NCBI GenBank assembly: GCA_037044905.1 | Contig: JBAOKB010000071.1 | Location: 1-64,000, forward strand | From: Hortaea werneckii | Taxonomy: Eukaryota; Ascomycota; Dothideomycetes; Mycosphaerellales; Teratosphaeriaceae | DNA length: 64,000 nt | Direction: 5' to 3' | Shown here: positions 43,415 to 54,527 of the stretch, in pieces | Numbering within the stretch: position 1 is the stretch's first letter | Layout: every line of letters starts with the position of its first letter | Made by a program: the position numbers and the translations under genes | The notes under the pieces: model-generated | Database searches by the model: none | What the model was told of the DNA's origin: nothing | The model's input: only the letters and a program-made list of their open reading frames with translations

Positions 43415-44150
43415 ATGGCAAAACCATTAGGCCTCGACCTCGCCGCAAAGAAACAGCGGACACGGAAGGATTAGTATGAAGATATCCGCGAAAGATGCAT
43501 AGTTCAAGTAGAAAGGAAATAGGCTGATGGCGATTCTGTACAGTGTCTATCACCTGGACTACCGAACAAGATGGTAAACATTCCCTCAATCTAACCTGCA
43601 CGCGTTTGAAGATCCGAAAAGGAAAGACCCCAAGGAATCCCAAGATTAACTTACCAGCCGGAAGGATGAGAAAGAAAATAAAATAAAATAATAACAATAA
43701 ATTTGCAGGGCCGACAACGACATGTTCTCCCATCTCAACAACCCGATCTACGGCGTCCTAATCGACTCGATAATCAACGAATACCTAATAACCCACTGCA
43801 ACTACAACACCACCAGCTACCCCCGCACGGCCTTAGTCGCGAACACCTACTGCGACTACTTCGGACAAGTCTCGTACCCGGGGAAACTCGACGTCGGACT
43901 CCGGGTCGTGAAGCTAGGGAAGAACAGCGTGATGTACGAGTGTGGGGTTTTCGCTGAGGGAGAGGAGCAAGTCAAAGCGGTGGGCGGGTTCGTGCAGATT
44001 TGGGTGCGGAGGAGTGATGGACGGCCGCCGCCTGAGGGGTTGGAGCCGGAGGTGAGGGAGAAGTTGGGGGTGTTGTTGAGGGGGAGTGAGCAGGATCCTG
44101 CGTTGGCTGCTAATGGTAAGACGGCTGGTGGGGGATCGGCGAAGTTGTGA
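43415..44150 (+). CDS. Hotdog-fold thioesterase (4HBT-like)
   Basis: Three exons by frame: 43415-43473, 43544-43573 (only 30 nt) and 43709-44150; 176 aa. The joined protein starts MAKPLGLDLAAKKQRTRKDY, continues YHLDYRTRWADNDMFSHLNN and then PIYGVLIDSIINEYL. RTRWADNDMFSHLNN is the conserved catalytic-helix region of the fungal thioesterase/thiol ester dehydrase group, with the Asp and Asn typical of 4-hydroxybenzoyl-CoA thioesterase-like enzymes. SYPGKLDVGLRVVKLGKNSV and YECGVF give the beta sheet. The tail is Gly/Pro-rich. It probably hydrolyses acyl-CoA; the substrate is unknown. The tiny middle exon is supported by exact frame at both joins. Confidence 0.8.
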
Positions 44151-45512
44151 GCTTCCTTTATTTTTGGGGGGGGGGGGCGGGGGCTGGCGGTTGGGGAGCG
44201 GTGGATGTATGACTCTATGTAGCTTGTTTTGTTTAGATCTATATTTCGTTTTTGTAAAGGGGAAAGGGGGATTGGCTTGGGGAAGATAACGACGTGCAAA
44301 TCGTTTTCGAACGACAGGACGAAAACGTCTGTATCTCTCAAGAAGAAGCAAAGAGAGGGGACCTGCACCCAAGAACCCTCCTTTCCGTTTCCCTTTAGAG
44401 GAAACGCCACGCCGGTTGCTCCGGAGAATAAAATCCATACACAAGACGCATTCTCCCAGCGGGCAAACCATTCTCGATGACTTTTGCTCACGGATTGGGG
44501 AGGATAGTATAACGGTGGCTTCCTTCCTCATCGCAAGTCTTTGTCGACACAAAGCAATTGCTTGGGAGATATGTCCATTATAGTGAAAAGTAAGACAAAT
44601 ACACCATGTCTATCCGCCGATGATCATAACACCAGGTGATCAGGCAAGCCTTTCGATGAAACCCAAGTGAAGGCAGAAAGGGAGCATGTCCACTCTTCTT
44701 GAAGGAAGCTGATAACCCGTTAGCGTTCTCTTCCACAAAAAAGAATGAAAAAGAAAGAAAGAAAGAAAGAAAGAAAGAAAAAAGAAGAAGAAAAGAAAAG
44801 AAAAGTGAAATGTTCCTTGGTCTCCTCGATCACAGCCCCATGAACTCCACTCGTTTCAGGGAGTGAAAAGGCCCACATGACTTGTGCTTAGAACATGAGT
44901 TCCTCTTCTCGATCCTTATCAAACTCATGAACCAGATCCTTGATGCCTGGAAGGGAAACAGTTGTAGAAGAGGTCGCATGAGAGAAAAAGGGGAGAGAAG
45001 ATTCTTAGCCCGGTCAGGGTAGTAGACTGTGTGCGTGAGACGTTCTTTATCTTGTTGTATGTTACCGGAAGCTAAATGAGCAGAGATCGAGAGGAAGCAA
45101 CGTCTCCAGCAAAGTGTCGTTCAGCTTCGCCGACGTCTCGTTCACAGGCGAAAGAAAGACGCCAATGGAAATGGGAACACAAGCACCGAGAAAACAAAAC
45201 TCAAAAAAGAAAAGAAAAAAAGGGTGAAAAAAAAAATCCGATATCTACGAGAGAATTCGTGAACTCTCAGCCATGCCTCAAGTATATCTACCGCACCGCA
45301 CTCTCAAGAGAAAAGCCCCGCATCATCCCCCTCCCACTCCCACCAACGCCACGCTAAAAAATTCAAGATAGCCCTCACAACAAAAGAAAAAATCCGTTAT
45401 TAGAATCCACAGCCCCAAGCCCCACTAGAAGTGCAGCAATAGGGACTCGATCGAAATCGCTCCCCCCCCCCCTCCCTTCTCCCCACCTTCCTCAAACCCA
45501 AAGTCACAAGCC
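44151..45512. other. Low-complexity intergenic region
   Basis: About 1.4 kb without a gene. It holds a G12 run at 44166-44177, an (AAAG)n tract at about 44750-44805, A-rich stretches near 45180-45240 and a C run near 45460. Both flanking genes end here (convergent). Confidence 0.55.
44750..44805. repeat. (AAAG)n microsatellite
   Basis: Around ten GAAA units with imperfect A-rich flanks. Simple repeat between two convergent genes. Confidence 0.85.
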
Positions 45513-46661
45513 TTACTTGACAGGTTTCCCCTTCGCCTCCCCCTCAGCCAACACCCTGACAAAAACCCTCACCAAACTAGGATCAGGCTCCGTATCCTCC
45601 TGGCCGTCCTCAAAGCCCGGACTAGCAGCGACAGCGAGGAAAGTGCCTCCATCGGGGGAGAAGTCAAGGGCGGCGATACTAGCGCCGAGTTTGCCGTACT
45701 GTTTGACGCGACGTTTGGTATTGGCGTCCCAGAGCGCGACGACGCCGTCGCCGCCTCCCGTGGCGAAAGTGCCGTGGACAGGGTGGAAGGCGAGGGCGTT
45801 GACTGGGTAGACGATATCGATTTCTTGCTGGGTCTGCTGGTCCTCACCAGCGCCGACGCCACCTTCGGCGCCTTCGGCGCCATCTTCGCCAGCAGCAGAA
45901 GCAGCAGCAGGGACAATACTAGTCTGCCGATGGCACTTAAACGCATACGACCTCTTCTGATCCTCGGGATCGAACCACTCGACGCCGACACGGCCTTCGA
46001 TGGAGGAAGTGGCGAAGCCCGTGCCGTCCGGCATGCAGGAGAGGGCGCGGGACATGAATTTCAGGCTGCTCTCGCGCTGTTGCCAGGGGGCTACATCGAG
46101 GAGGGTTTCGCGGGAGGAGCTGCCGCCTGTTTGGTCGAGGAGGGCGCGGAGGGCATGCAGGTCGTAGACGGAGACTTTGCGGTCGGCCATGGCGAGGACG
46201 AGGCGGGAGGGGGTGAGGCTTAGGGCGAAGGGTTTGGCGGCTAGGCGGACGCGGATGTATTGGTGGGTGGGCGGGTGGTGGATGTGCATGGTGCTGTCCC
46301 AGCTGGTGGAGATGAGGATACTGTGGTGGCGGCTGTAGACGAGCTTGTTGCTGGGGGCGGAGTGGGTGCTGAGGACTTCTTGGTCGGGGTTGTCGGCTTC
46401 AGCGTGGAGGAGGCGGACATCGTGGTCGAGGCCGACGGCGAAGAGGGTGGTGTCGTCGTCGCCCCAGCAGACATCGAGGATAGGAGCGCGACATTGGATG
46501 CCGGTTTGGCGGACAAAGGGGGTCTCGCTGTCGGGGGAGTGATGGTAGATGGAGACGGTGCGATCCCAGCTACTGACGGCGAGTTTGTTGCCGGCGGGGG
46601 AGAAGCGGAGGGAGGAGATGGCGTCGGAGGGCGGATCGGGGAGTTCGTGCAAGGCGCTCAT
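45513..46661 (-). CDS. BUB3: Spindle checkpoint WD40 protein BUB3
   Basis: Single exon, 382 aa. The start is MSALHELPDPPSDAISSLRF. WD40 blades: RFSPAGNKLAVSSWDRTVSI, VCWGDDDTTLFAVGLDHDVR, HHSILISTSWDSTMHIHHP, and the BUB3-specific GFATSSIEGRVGVEWFDP then YAFKCHRQ, followed by YPVNALAFHPVHGTFATGGG and DGVVALWDA. The GRVGVE and FKCHRQ signatures separate BUB3 from RAE1 and other WD40 proteins. It binds Mad3/BubR1 and Bub1 at kinetochores in the spindle assembly checkpoint. An Ala/Gly/Glu-rich insertion of about 30 residues (AASAAGEDGAEGAEGGVGAG) sits between CHRQ and YPVNALAF, where a short loop is usual. It shares a promoter region with GPN2. Confidence 0.93.
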   Translation of the reverse strand: MSALHELPDPPSDAISSLRFSPAGNKLAVSSWDRTVSIYHHSPDSETPFVRQTGIQCRAPILDVCWGDDDTTLFAVGLDHDVRLLHAEADNPDQEVLSTHSAPSNKLVYSRHHSILISTSWDSTMHIHHPPTHQYIRVRLAAKPFALSLTPSRLVLAMADRKVSVYDLHALRALLDQTGGSSSRETLLDVAPWQQRESSLKFMSRALSCMPDGTGFATSSIEGRVGVEWFDPEDQKRSYAFKCHRQTSIVPAAASAAGEDGAEGAEGGVGAGEDQQTQQEIDIVYPVNALAFHPVHGTFATGGGDGVVALWDANTKRRVKQYGKLGASIAALDFSPDGGTFLAVAASPGFEDGQEDTEPDPSLVRVFVRVLAEGEAKGKPVK

Positions 46662-46985
46662 CTTCTATTCTCTTTGGTGGGGATCGAGTAATGTTGGTGA
46701 AGAGATAAGATACTTAGATCAATGCTGGTCTTAATCAATAAACATCAAATGCAGATTGTAAAGCTTCGTTCATTCGCGCTCCCGACTCGCAGCACGCGGA
46801 ATCCTGTCCGAAAAGTCGGCGCTTAGTCAGCATCGCCACTCCAGATTGATACATAGTATGATCAACTTATGAACCAGACATGACTCTTGTAATAATAAAT
46901 CCAAACCATGGCAATTAGATGACAAGAAATTCCCATGCAACAACCCATTAGGACCCTGTGAGACCAAGACAGATATTGAAAAAAC
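46662..46985. promoter_or_regulatory. Bidirectional promoter between BUB3 and GPN2
   Basis: 324 bp separate the two start codons of these divergent essential genes, so both promoters must lie here. No clear TATA box or known operator was recognised. Confidence 0.5.
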
Positions 46986-48351
46986 ATGATCAAAACTCTC
47001 ATCCTCCCCGTCGGCCCACCCGGCTCCGGCAAATCCACCCTCACAAATGGCCTCCAACAATTCATGACCGCCATCTCCCGGCCCTGCAGCGTCGCGAACC
47101 TAGACCCCGCCAACGACGTAGTACCGTACGTGCCCGCATTTGACGTCCGCGAGCTGGTAAGCGTGGAAGAAGTCATGGAACGCGAGGAGCTAGGACCCAA
47201 CGGCGGCGTACTCTGGGCGATGGAAGAAATCGAAGCGAACCTGGAATGGTTAGAAGAACGACTGGCCGAGTGCGAAGACACGGTCGTGTTGGATCCCCCG
47301 GGCCAGCCGGAACTGACGATCCATCATCTGGCATTACCGCGGATTCTGCAGCGGTTGGAGAAGATGGGGTATCGTGTACGTATAGAACCCAATTCCCAAA
47401 AAGAGAGAAGAAAACGAAAGAGAACAGAAAGGGGATGGGAAGGCAGCCCGAAAAAAAAAAAAAAAAAAAATTCGAGAACCTCCCCTGCCCAAAATCCCCC
47501 CTTTCTCCAATTCTCTGTCCAGGACAATCAACTAACAAACCCAGTAGATCGTCGTCCTCCAACTCCTAGACTCCGTCGTCCTCACCCGACCGAGCCTCTA
47601 CCTCTCCTCCCTCCTCCTCTGCGTAAGGGGGATGCTACACCTCCCGTACCCGATCATCAACATCTTCACCAAAATCGACAACCTCCGCTCCCTAGGCGGG
47701 GCCGACTTACCGTTTAATCTGGACTTCTACACCGAAGTGCAGGATCTCACGTACTTGCTTCCGGAACTTAGGCGGGAACAACAGCAGTCTAGTACTCCAG
47801 GCGGCGGTGGGGGAGGGAATGGGAAGTGGGAGAAGCTCAACGAGGCACTGGTCGACTTAGTCCAGGACTTCGGACTGGTAGGCTTCGAGACCCTAGCAGT
47901 CGAAGACCGCGCCTCGATGTTCAGTCTCCTGAAAGCCATCGATCGGGCGTCCGGGTACTTGCTCTCGACGACGCGGAACGTGGATCCCAGCACGGGCGGC
48001 ACAGTCGACGACGAAGCGTCGGTATGGGCGCAAGCGATGTCGGAGAATTGGACGGGGAAGATGGATGTAAGGGATGTGCAGGAGCGGTGGGTTGGGGAGA
48101 GAAGGGAGGAGTGGGATGAGATGGAACGGAAAGGGTGGGAGGAGGAGGCGAGGATGGCGGGGGCGTTGCCGGAGCAGAGTAGTGCGGAGGCTGTGCGGAA
48201 GCATGCGCGGGAGAGGGGGGCGGAGTGGGTTGATGAGGGGGAGGAGGAGGAGGATGAGGTGTTGAAGGAGCAGAGGGAGTGGGAGGAGCGGAGGAGGAGG
48301 GATCCGGGGGGTGATGGTGGTGGGGGGACGAAAGCGGTTAGGAAGGGGTGA
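46986..48351 (+). CDS. GPN2: GPN-loop GTPase 2
   Basis: Two exons, 46986-47375 and 47548-48351; 397 aa. P-loop GPPGSGKSTLTNGLQQF, switch motif NLDPAND, the defining GPN loop GPNGGVLWAMEEIEANLEWL, then DPPGQPEL (G3-like), VVLQLLDSVVLTRPSLYLSS and NIFTKIDNLRSLG (NKxD-like guanine specificity, with TKID). The C-terminus adds an acidic/Arg-rich tail (EGEEEEDEVLKEQREWEERR). The family helps assemble and import RNA polymerase II and III. A GNGKWEKLNEALVDLVQDFG segment sits after a poly-Gly loop. The 172-nt intron carries an A20 run. Confidence 0.92.
47451..47470. repeat. A20 homopolymer in GPN2 intron
   Basis: Twenty consecutive A within the single intron (47376-47547) of the GPN2 gene. Confidence 0.9.
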
Positions 48352-48937
48352 AAGAGAGGGAGAGGGAGATGGACTCACGCCCTGAAACGACCTTGCCGCG
48401 GCCATGGGAGCTACTGGCTTTTGTATACCTGGGGCTGGGTTTTTGCGACGAGACGGCATGTCCAACGTGGGATGCTCTCTTTCTGCTTGCTACGCCGTTC
48501 GTGGAGAAAATCCTGCGGATTCTGGACTGCATTCCTGCCCTTTGATGATGATGATCTACGGGAATTTCATGACGATCTTGGAGGTTTCCAATTACCGGGT
48601 TTTTGCAGCATCGCATGTTCTACAATGTCTCACAGCACGGCTCCATGTGCCGATGTTCAATCCTCTCCCCAAAAATTGGGGATTCTGGTCCCCTGATGAG
48701 GTATCATATCTGGACAGCCCAAGATGATGGAGCTTTGAGATACACTGCGTTTCTAAAACCGCCGACTTTTGCAGGATTGTTCGTTTGTGATAAGTGGTAT
48801 CGGAAAGCTAGCCGTGGCAGGGTTACTGGTGACCTCACTGCCCAGAACAGTCATAACGTAGGGTTCCTTCAAATACCAGGCATGACACCTTAGTCTTTAC
48901 TACATGCAAATCTCAATCTCGGCAGCGGATTCTCACA
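48352..48937. other. Intergenic spacer
   Basis: 586 bp between GPN2 and the isochorismatase pseudogene. No gene or repeat identified. Confidence 0.5.
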
Positions 48938-49642
48938 ATGAGCGAAAGTCCCAAATCCATCTTTCAGAGTCAAGCACTCTTCGTGATCGACGTCCAGCAA
49001 GGTCTAATAGCAGGGCCGAAGGCAGTACCTGATGCTGTAGAAGTCCGCCAAGCGATCCATAACGTACTCGAATCAGTGCGACACCACAACGACACAGCAC
49101 AGCTGAAAAATGAGTCGTCCAAGAGGGTCAGAATCGTCTTCGTCCAGCACAACGATAAAGATCCCGAAGATCCGATGTATAAAGGGAGACCGACCTAGGA
49201 ACTCACGTTCAGCCCACGGAAAGACGACGATGCCGAGCGTCTTGTATTTAAAGATGTCGGTGCGTCGTTTCCTCCCTCCTAAAGTGAAGATAGTCTCTTC
49301 TCAGCGATTGAATGTCGAAGCTCACTTCAGACTAAGGGAACGTATTCGCAAGCAACGCCCAACTAGCACAAGAACTGCGTTTTACAAGGAATCACACGCA
49401 TGGCGGTAATGGGGTTGCAATCGGATTGCTGCGTGCGTGCATCGATTCGAGGGGCGATTGGGTCTGGCTTCGAGGCTGCCAATATTACATTGTTACAGGG
49501 CGCGCACTCGACATATGATGCCCCCGATGCAAGCAGAAGCTATGCGCAGATTAAACGGGATGTTGATGGGGAATTGGCTGGTCTTGGGGTAGGGCTGCAG
49601 GAATGGCGGGACTTTACACCTCTTGACGCGCGAAGACTCTAG
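48938..49642 (+). pseudogene. Isochorismatase-family hydrolase with nonsense and frameshift
   Basis: The start at 48938 gives SIFQSQALFVIDVQQGLIAG with the catalytic Asp. The frame then reaches MYKGRPT and stops at TAG (49196-49198), where related enzymes have a Trp codon (KPTWEL). Past the stop the family sequence goes on: ELTFSPRKDDDAERLVFKDV with the catalytic Lys, an intron of about 75-80 nt, then NVFASNAQLAQELRF. After a 1-nt frame slip at about 49385 it continues GITRMAVMGLQSDCCVRASI with the catalytic Cys, then GAHSTYDA. All three catalytic codons survive, but two independent lesions break the frame, so it is a young pseudogene, or possibly two sequencing errors. The family hydrolyses isochorismate-like or amide substrates. 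Confidence 0.72.
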
Positions 49643-50297
49643 GAAGGGATTAGAGGGTCTCATATCTTTGTTCGTAAATGACATGGAATGGCGAAAGCGT
49701 AAAACTGGCCGTCGACTTACAGGAAGTACTGATCCCCAGAGCTGAAGATATGAGAGAGAGATATTTTCTGTAACATTGGGGACATGTGAGTCGAGCTGCC
49801 GTGATATGCTTCTCCTCTGTTATGATATCGAGCAATCTCTCGACCTTTACCAGAGTAAGATGGTGCTTGTCTGTATTTCGTTCATTGGCCGTGCGGTCTG
49901 AATCAATGGACACCGTTTGCTTCCTTACACCTGTGGGATGGGTCTCTAGATTTTTTTTTTTTTTTTGGGAGGGAACTTTTCCCTCTTTTTCAAACCAAGG
50001 ACAGATATCTTCTTTATGTTGGAGAGTGTTGTACACTACATATAGTTGCATAGTGACATCAAATGGATAGAGTATGTGGTAGGCGGAGGTAGAGTCCAGT
50101 AAATCCGTCTTGGCAATGTCGTCAGCGGGGTTCTCTGTTTGCCTGCAGGTGGCTGTTAGGTTGTTAGGTGCTGTAGAGCTTCTATATATCTATTCATCTT
50201 CCCATACCCACCATCACCACCTCCTCCTTTCTTGAAACATCAATTGATTGACGACGTTGGTAAAGATTCATAAGACTTGAATTCAATCCCCACAATC
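49643..50297. other. Intergenic spacer with T16 run
   Basis: 655 bp before the UCH gene. A run of 16 T at 49951-49966. No gene supported. Confidence 0.5.
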
Positions 50298-51143
50298 ATG
50301 TCTACCGATCCCGCTCAAGCCGATCCTCACGGCACAGCCGTAGCAGCCACCAAACCAAACAAGAAGCGATTCGTACCACTGGGTAAATGAACACATACGA
50401 CCAAGATCTACCAAAGCGCAGTACTGACGCAAATCCCAGAAAACAACCCGGAAGTAATGACCACCCTGCTCCACAACCTCGGCCTCTCCCGCACCCTGCA
50501 ATTCCACGACGTCTTCAGCATCGACGACCCCGACCTCCTCGCCTTCGTACCCCGACCCGCCTACGCCCTCCTACTCGTCTTCCCCGTCAGCGCGACCTAC
50601 GAGAAATTCCGGCACGAGGAAGACGCCAGCAAACCCGAATACGACGCCCACGGGGACGCGGAACCGGTAGTTTGGTACAAGCAAACGATCGGGAACGCAT
50701 GCGGACTCATCGGCCTCCTACACTCCGTCTCGAACGGGGCAGCGAAGTCACAGATCCAAGCTGGAAGCGATCTCGAGAGATTCATTTCGCAGGCTGTCCC
50801 GCTGAAGCCGAAAGAGCGGGCGGAATTACTAGAAGAAACGGAAGCGCTGGAGAAAGCCTCACAGGAAGCAGCGGGACAGGGGGAGACGGCTGCGCCGGCG
50901 GCGGAGGAGAGTGTAGATCTGCACTATGTGTGTTTTGTGAAGAGCGAGAAGGATGGGCATTTGTGGGAGATGGATGGACGGCGGAAGGGGCCGTTGGATC
51001 GGGGGGAGTTGGCGGAGGGGGAGGATGTGTTGGGTCCCTCGGCGCTTGATAAGGGGGTTAGGGCGTTTTTGAAAAGGGAGGAAGCTGCGGGTGGTGGGGA
51101 GTTGAGGTTTGGGTTGATTGTTTTGGCGGAGTCGTTGGAGTAA
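50298..51143 (+). CDS. YUH1: Ubiquitin carboxyl-terminal hydrolase (UCH, YUH1/UCHL3 type)
   Basis: Two exons, 50298-50382 and 50440-51143; 262 aa. KRFVPLENNPEVMTTLLHNL and GLSRTLQFHDVFSIDDPDLL are typical of peptidase family C12. YKQTIGNACGLIGLLHSVSN holds the catalytic Cys and its oxyanion Gln. DLHYVCFVKSEKDGHLWEMD and GRRKGP hold the catalytic His and Asp. A Glu/Ala-rich segment (EALEKASQEAAGQGETAAPA) forms the crossover loop over the active site. It cleaves small adducts from ubiquitin C-termini in cytosol and nucleus. The length and all catalytic residues are as expected. Confidence 0.93.
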
Positions 51144-52131
51144 GAAGAGGAGGTGATGGGTTGCCGGATAGGGTGTACGGACATGCACGATGGTATGAAC
51201 ATAATGACGAACCGGAGCCACACTGCTGGCATGCATCGCTCTCAAACCTATTCTCATGGCGATCCAGACTTGAGACAAGAACGTCCCCCGATTTAAGCGC
51301 GCGTGCCTTAGCTCCCCCGGATTCGACACGACGGAGGGAACGCGACAACAACATTCCAGTGGCGTCTTTTTACCGAGAAACATACAACCGCACACTGAAA
51401 GCAGCAAAGATCAACCCCACCCATTTTCAGCTGGGTGTCCTGATGACGCGAGAAAAGCCAAAACAGAGTTCTCGGCGGAAGCACACTTCTCATCACATGG
51501 AAGGAATAGAAAGGTACGAATCTAAAGCACTATCAGGACTCATCCAACTCAAACTTCTTTAGCAACTCACTTCCCAACTATGCGTGTCTTCTTTCTCTTT
51601 CCATATCTTTTCCTTCTAGCTCAAAATCCAAGATTTCTAAAGAAGCAAACAGGCTGATCTGGCAAGACTCCCGGCTTCCCGGGTCACTGCTCCATTGCTG
51701 AGGGGATTGGCTTGGGAACGCATTTGCATACCAGTTCATCGGGACTCAAGCAAGCCGCATTCATGCAGCTAGGGTGGGTCTGGATCATGGACCTTCATGC
51801 TATTGCCTCATGCATTCTGTAAAGATATGGTGGTAATAGCTGGGAACCATTGATCTTTTTCTGGCTCAGCCATACGTCTTTTCTCTGCTTGAGAGATAGT
51901 CGCGGTTTTTGAGTCCTTGGGGAACAACAGGGCCAAGCCGCCAACCATCTATCCCTTGCGCACTTCCAGCAACGCTTTCCCACCCCCCGGCAGTTCCAGT
52001 GGCTTCCCAAACAACACCCAGACGAGACGCCAAAGTCCCGGTCCTCTGGGTACCTAAACGCTTCTCCGCGGAAGAGAGAGAGAAAGGGAGTCTGTGTCTG
52101 AGATCGTGAGGGAGAAGAAAGAAAAAAAGAA
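51144..52131. other. Intergenic region upstream of the GPCR gene
   Basis: About 1 kb. Short frames only. The last part, purine-rich with GAGAGAGAAAGG words, is the probable 5' leader of the GPCR gene. Confidence 0.45.
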
Positions 52132-52642
52132 ATGCAGTCGATCCCATTCCCCAGTTCGGGCGACGGCACCCATAGCATCTCGTCCATCTCAACCCACAGC
52201 CTAGACTATACGGTCTCGGCGTCCACCATGCCCTCAGAATCCACCCATCCCTTCGAGCAGATGAACTTCGCCGCCGCCGACACCTTCCCCCAAATCGCCT
52301 CCCTCAGCAACACGAACCACTTCAACGCCTCCGCCCGAATGGCGCTCGAGCACCGCCACACGATCCGACTCCTGGCGAGCAGCACATCCGTCTTCAGCAT
52401 CCTGGCCGCCACCTGCGCAGTCTACTGGTTCTACCTGATGCGACGGAACTTCCGACGGGACCTGGTGTTGCTGTTGATTATCGGGGACTTCTGGAAGAGT
52501 TTATGGTTTCTGACGTTCGCGTGTATAACGTACACGCGGGAGAAGGTGCAGAGTGAGTCGGCGGTGTGTCAGGTTAGTGGGTATATGTTGCAGATGGGGA
52601 TTATGATGTGTGGTACGTTTCCTTCTCTTCTTTTTGTTTTTT

Positions 52643-52696
<54 letters not shown>

Positions 52697-54527
52697 ATTT
52701 TTCTTGCTTTGTCACTTGATGTAAGGAGGAGTAGTTGTGGGGTTGATGGTGGTTGAAAGAGGGTGATGCTGATGATACGGTTCAGACTTCGCCATTCTTT
52801 TCATGAGTCTGCACATGTGGCTGCAGATCTTCCCACCGCAGGACTCCTTCCTCGGCCACGATGGCCTGTACCGGATCCGTAGATGGGTCATAGCCGCCTG
52901 GCTCATCCTGCCGAATCTCAGCGCCGCGCTCGCGTTTGTCAAAGGTCGCTGGGCTTACGAATCCGGGGGCGCGTTCTGTTCGCTGCCCTTACGACCGTAT
53001 TGGTATCGCCTCGCGCTCTCCTGGATCCCGAGATACTTGATCTGGATCTTTGTTATGGGGGTGGCGATTAGGATCTACAAGCATGTAGGAAAGGAGTTTA
53101 AAGTATTTGGACAGGAACGGGATAGGAGTAGTAGTTTTTCTATTCCGGGGGAGAGCACGATTGATCGGATGGCCGATCCCACGACGAATGCCATGAGTTC
53201 GAATAGGAGGAAGTCTGGAGCGGTGGAGCATCCAGATCTGGAAAAGCAAGCGCTGGAGGAAGAAGCAGAAGAGGAGAACGTGGCTCCAGATGGGATCAGT
53301 GTCCGAGCAATCAAGTCCCCCGCCCTACCGAGACAATCCTTGACGGAATCGACCAAATCAATACCACGCACATCATCCCCTTCAACCTCAGCACCAGACT
53401 GGAAAGCTACCTTCGGCTTCCCCGTCGAGCCGCTGACAGGTCCGCAGTCAATCCAAAGCACCTCGACCTCGCGTCGCGGGTCCCGCCAGATCGCAAGCGG
53501 CGTGCAAGCCGAGGACTTTGCACCGCCGGCATCATTCGACGCCAACCGGCACCGGGGCTCCATTACCACGCTTGGCTCACTAAAGTCCTCCGCCTCCCAA
53601 ACAATAGACGAAAGCTCAATCCTGCCCCCCATAATCGAAACCAAACGCTCCTCAGCCTCAACAGGGGTCAGCACAGCCCAAGACCTGGCCAACGCAGCCG
53701 TAGCGCTCCGCCGCCGCGCAATCCAACGCCAGCTCCGCCTCCTCTTCATCTACCCCTGCGTGTACATGATGCTGTGGGCGATCCCGTTCGTGGTGCACTC
53801 GATGAACTACAGCGATCGGTTCGCACAGCACCCCGTCACGGGGCTCGTGGCCGTGAACACCTTCTGCCAGTGCTTCATGGGGTTTGCGGACGTGGTGGTG
53901 TTCAGTTGGCGGGAGAAACCCTGGCGACATATCCCGGGCAGCGATGGGACGTTTGTGGGGAGTTTCTGTTTCTGGCGGTTCTGCTTTGGGAGGGAGTGGG
54001 TTGGGACTGTGATGGGAGGACGAGGGGAGAGGGGAGAAGCACCGGATGGGAGACAGGGTTCCCTGGTTACGGAAGAGAAGAGTAGTTCGCGGGCTGGCCT
54101 GCTGAGCTCGCTGAAGAGATGGTCGATAAGTACATCGAAAGGCGCCTCGCCACGGGGGTCTGAAGCATCAGTCCCGCCTCCCTCCACGACAACACCAGCA
54201 GCTCCACATCCCCAAGAAAGAACCCCCAAAACGCCTCCCCACCGGCGTCCGACAACTAGCCACCGCCGCGCATACAGCGGTGGTTCCGACCGGCGGCACT
54301 TGGAAGCGGAACGAGCGCACGAGCGGCTGGCGATGGAGCGGGCGGATCAACAGCAGCAGCAGCAGCAGCAGCATCGACTCAGTCTACAGGAGGAAGGACG
54401 CCGGCGGGCAAGCGGGATAAGCGAACCGACGGGGGAGAACGTGACGGGTATGGCTTCTTCGCCTGGCAAGGAAGAGAGGAAGCGGGAGTGGTGGGATACG
54501 CATCAGGAGGACTTCCATGACGTCTGA
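52132..54527 (+). CDS. Git3/Gpr1-type G-protein-coupled receptor
   Basis: Two exons, 52132-52612 and 52786-54527; 740 aa. The N-terminal half has membrane helices: TIRLLASSTSVFSILAATCA, LVLLLIIGDFWKSLWFLTFA, CQVSGYMLQMGIMMC then across the intron DFAILFMSLHMWLQIF, RRWVIAAWLILPNLSAALAF and YWYRLALSWIPRYLIWIFVM. A long Ser-rich cytoplasmic loop follows (about residues 270-480). The Git3 C-terminal module is RRRAIQRQLRLLFIYPCVYM, MLWAIPFVVHSMNYSDRF and VNTFCQCFMGFADVVVFSWR then EKPWRH. These match fungal glucose/amino-acid sensing receptors that signal through a G-alpha protein and cAMP. The tail has a poly-Gln run (54350-54372). The intron is odd: a T16 run directly followed by 43 G. Confidence 0.9.
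52637..52695 (+). repeat. T16-G43 compound homopolymer in GPCR intron
   Basis: Sixteen T (52637-52652) then forty-three G (52653-52695), inside the 173-nt intron 52613-52785. Such a run could fold as a G-quadruplex in DNA or pre-mRNA and is prone to length errors in sequencing. Confidence 0.9.

Noticed and set aside
43413..43733. 106-codon minus frame with a hydrophobic stretch
   Set aside because: It overlaps the thioesterase exons and introns on the other strand, and the hydrophobic run comes from A/T-rich intron sequence.
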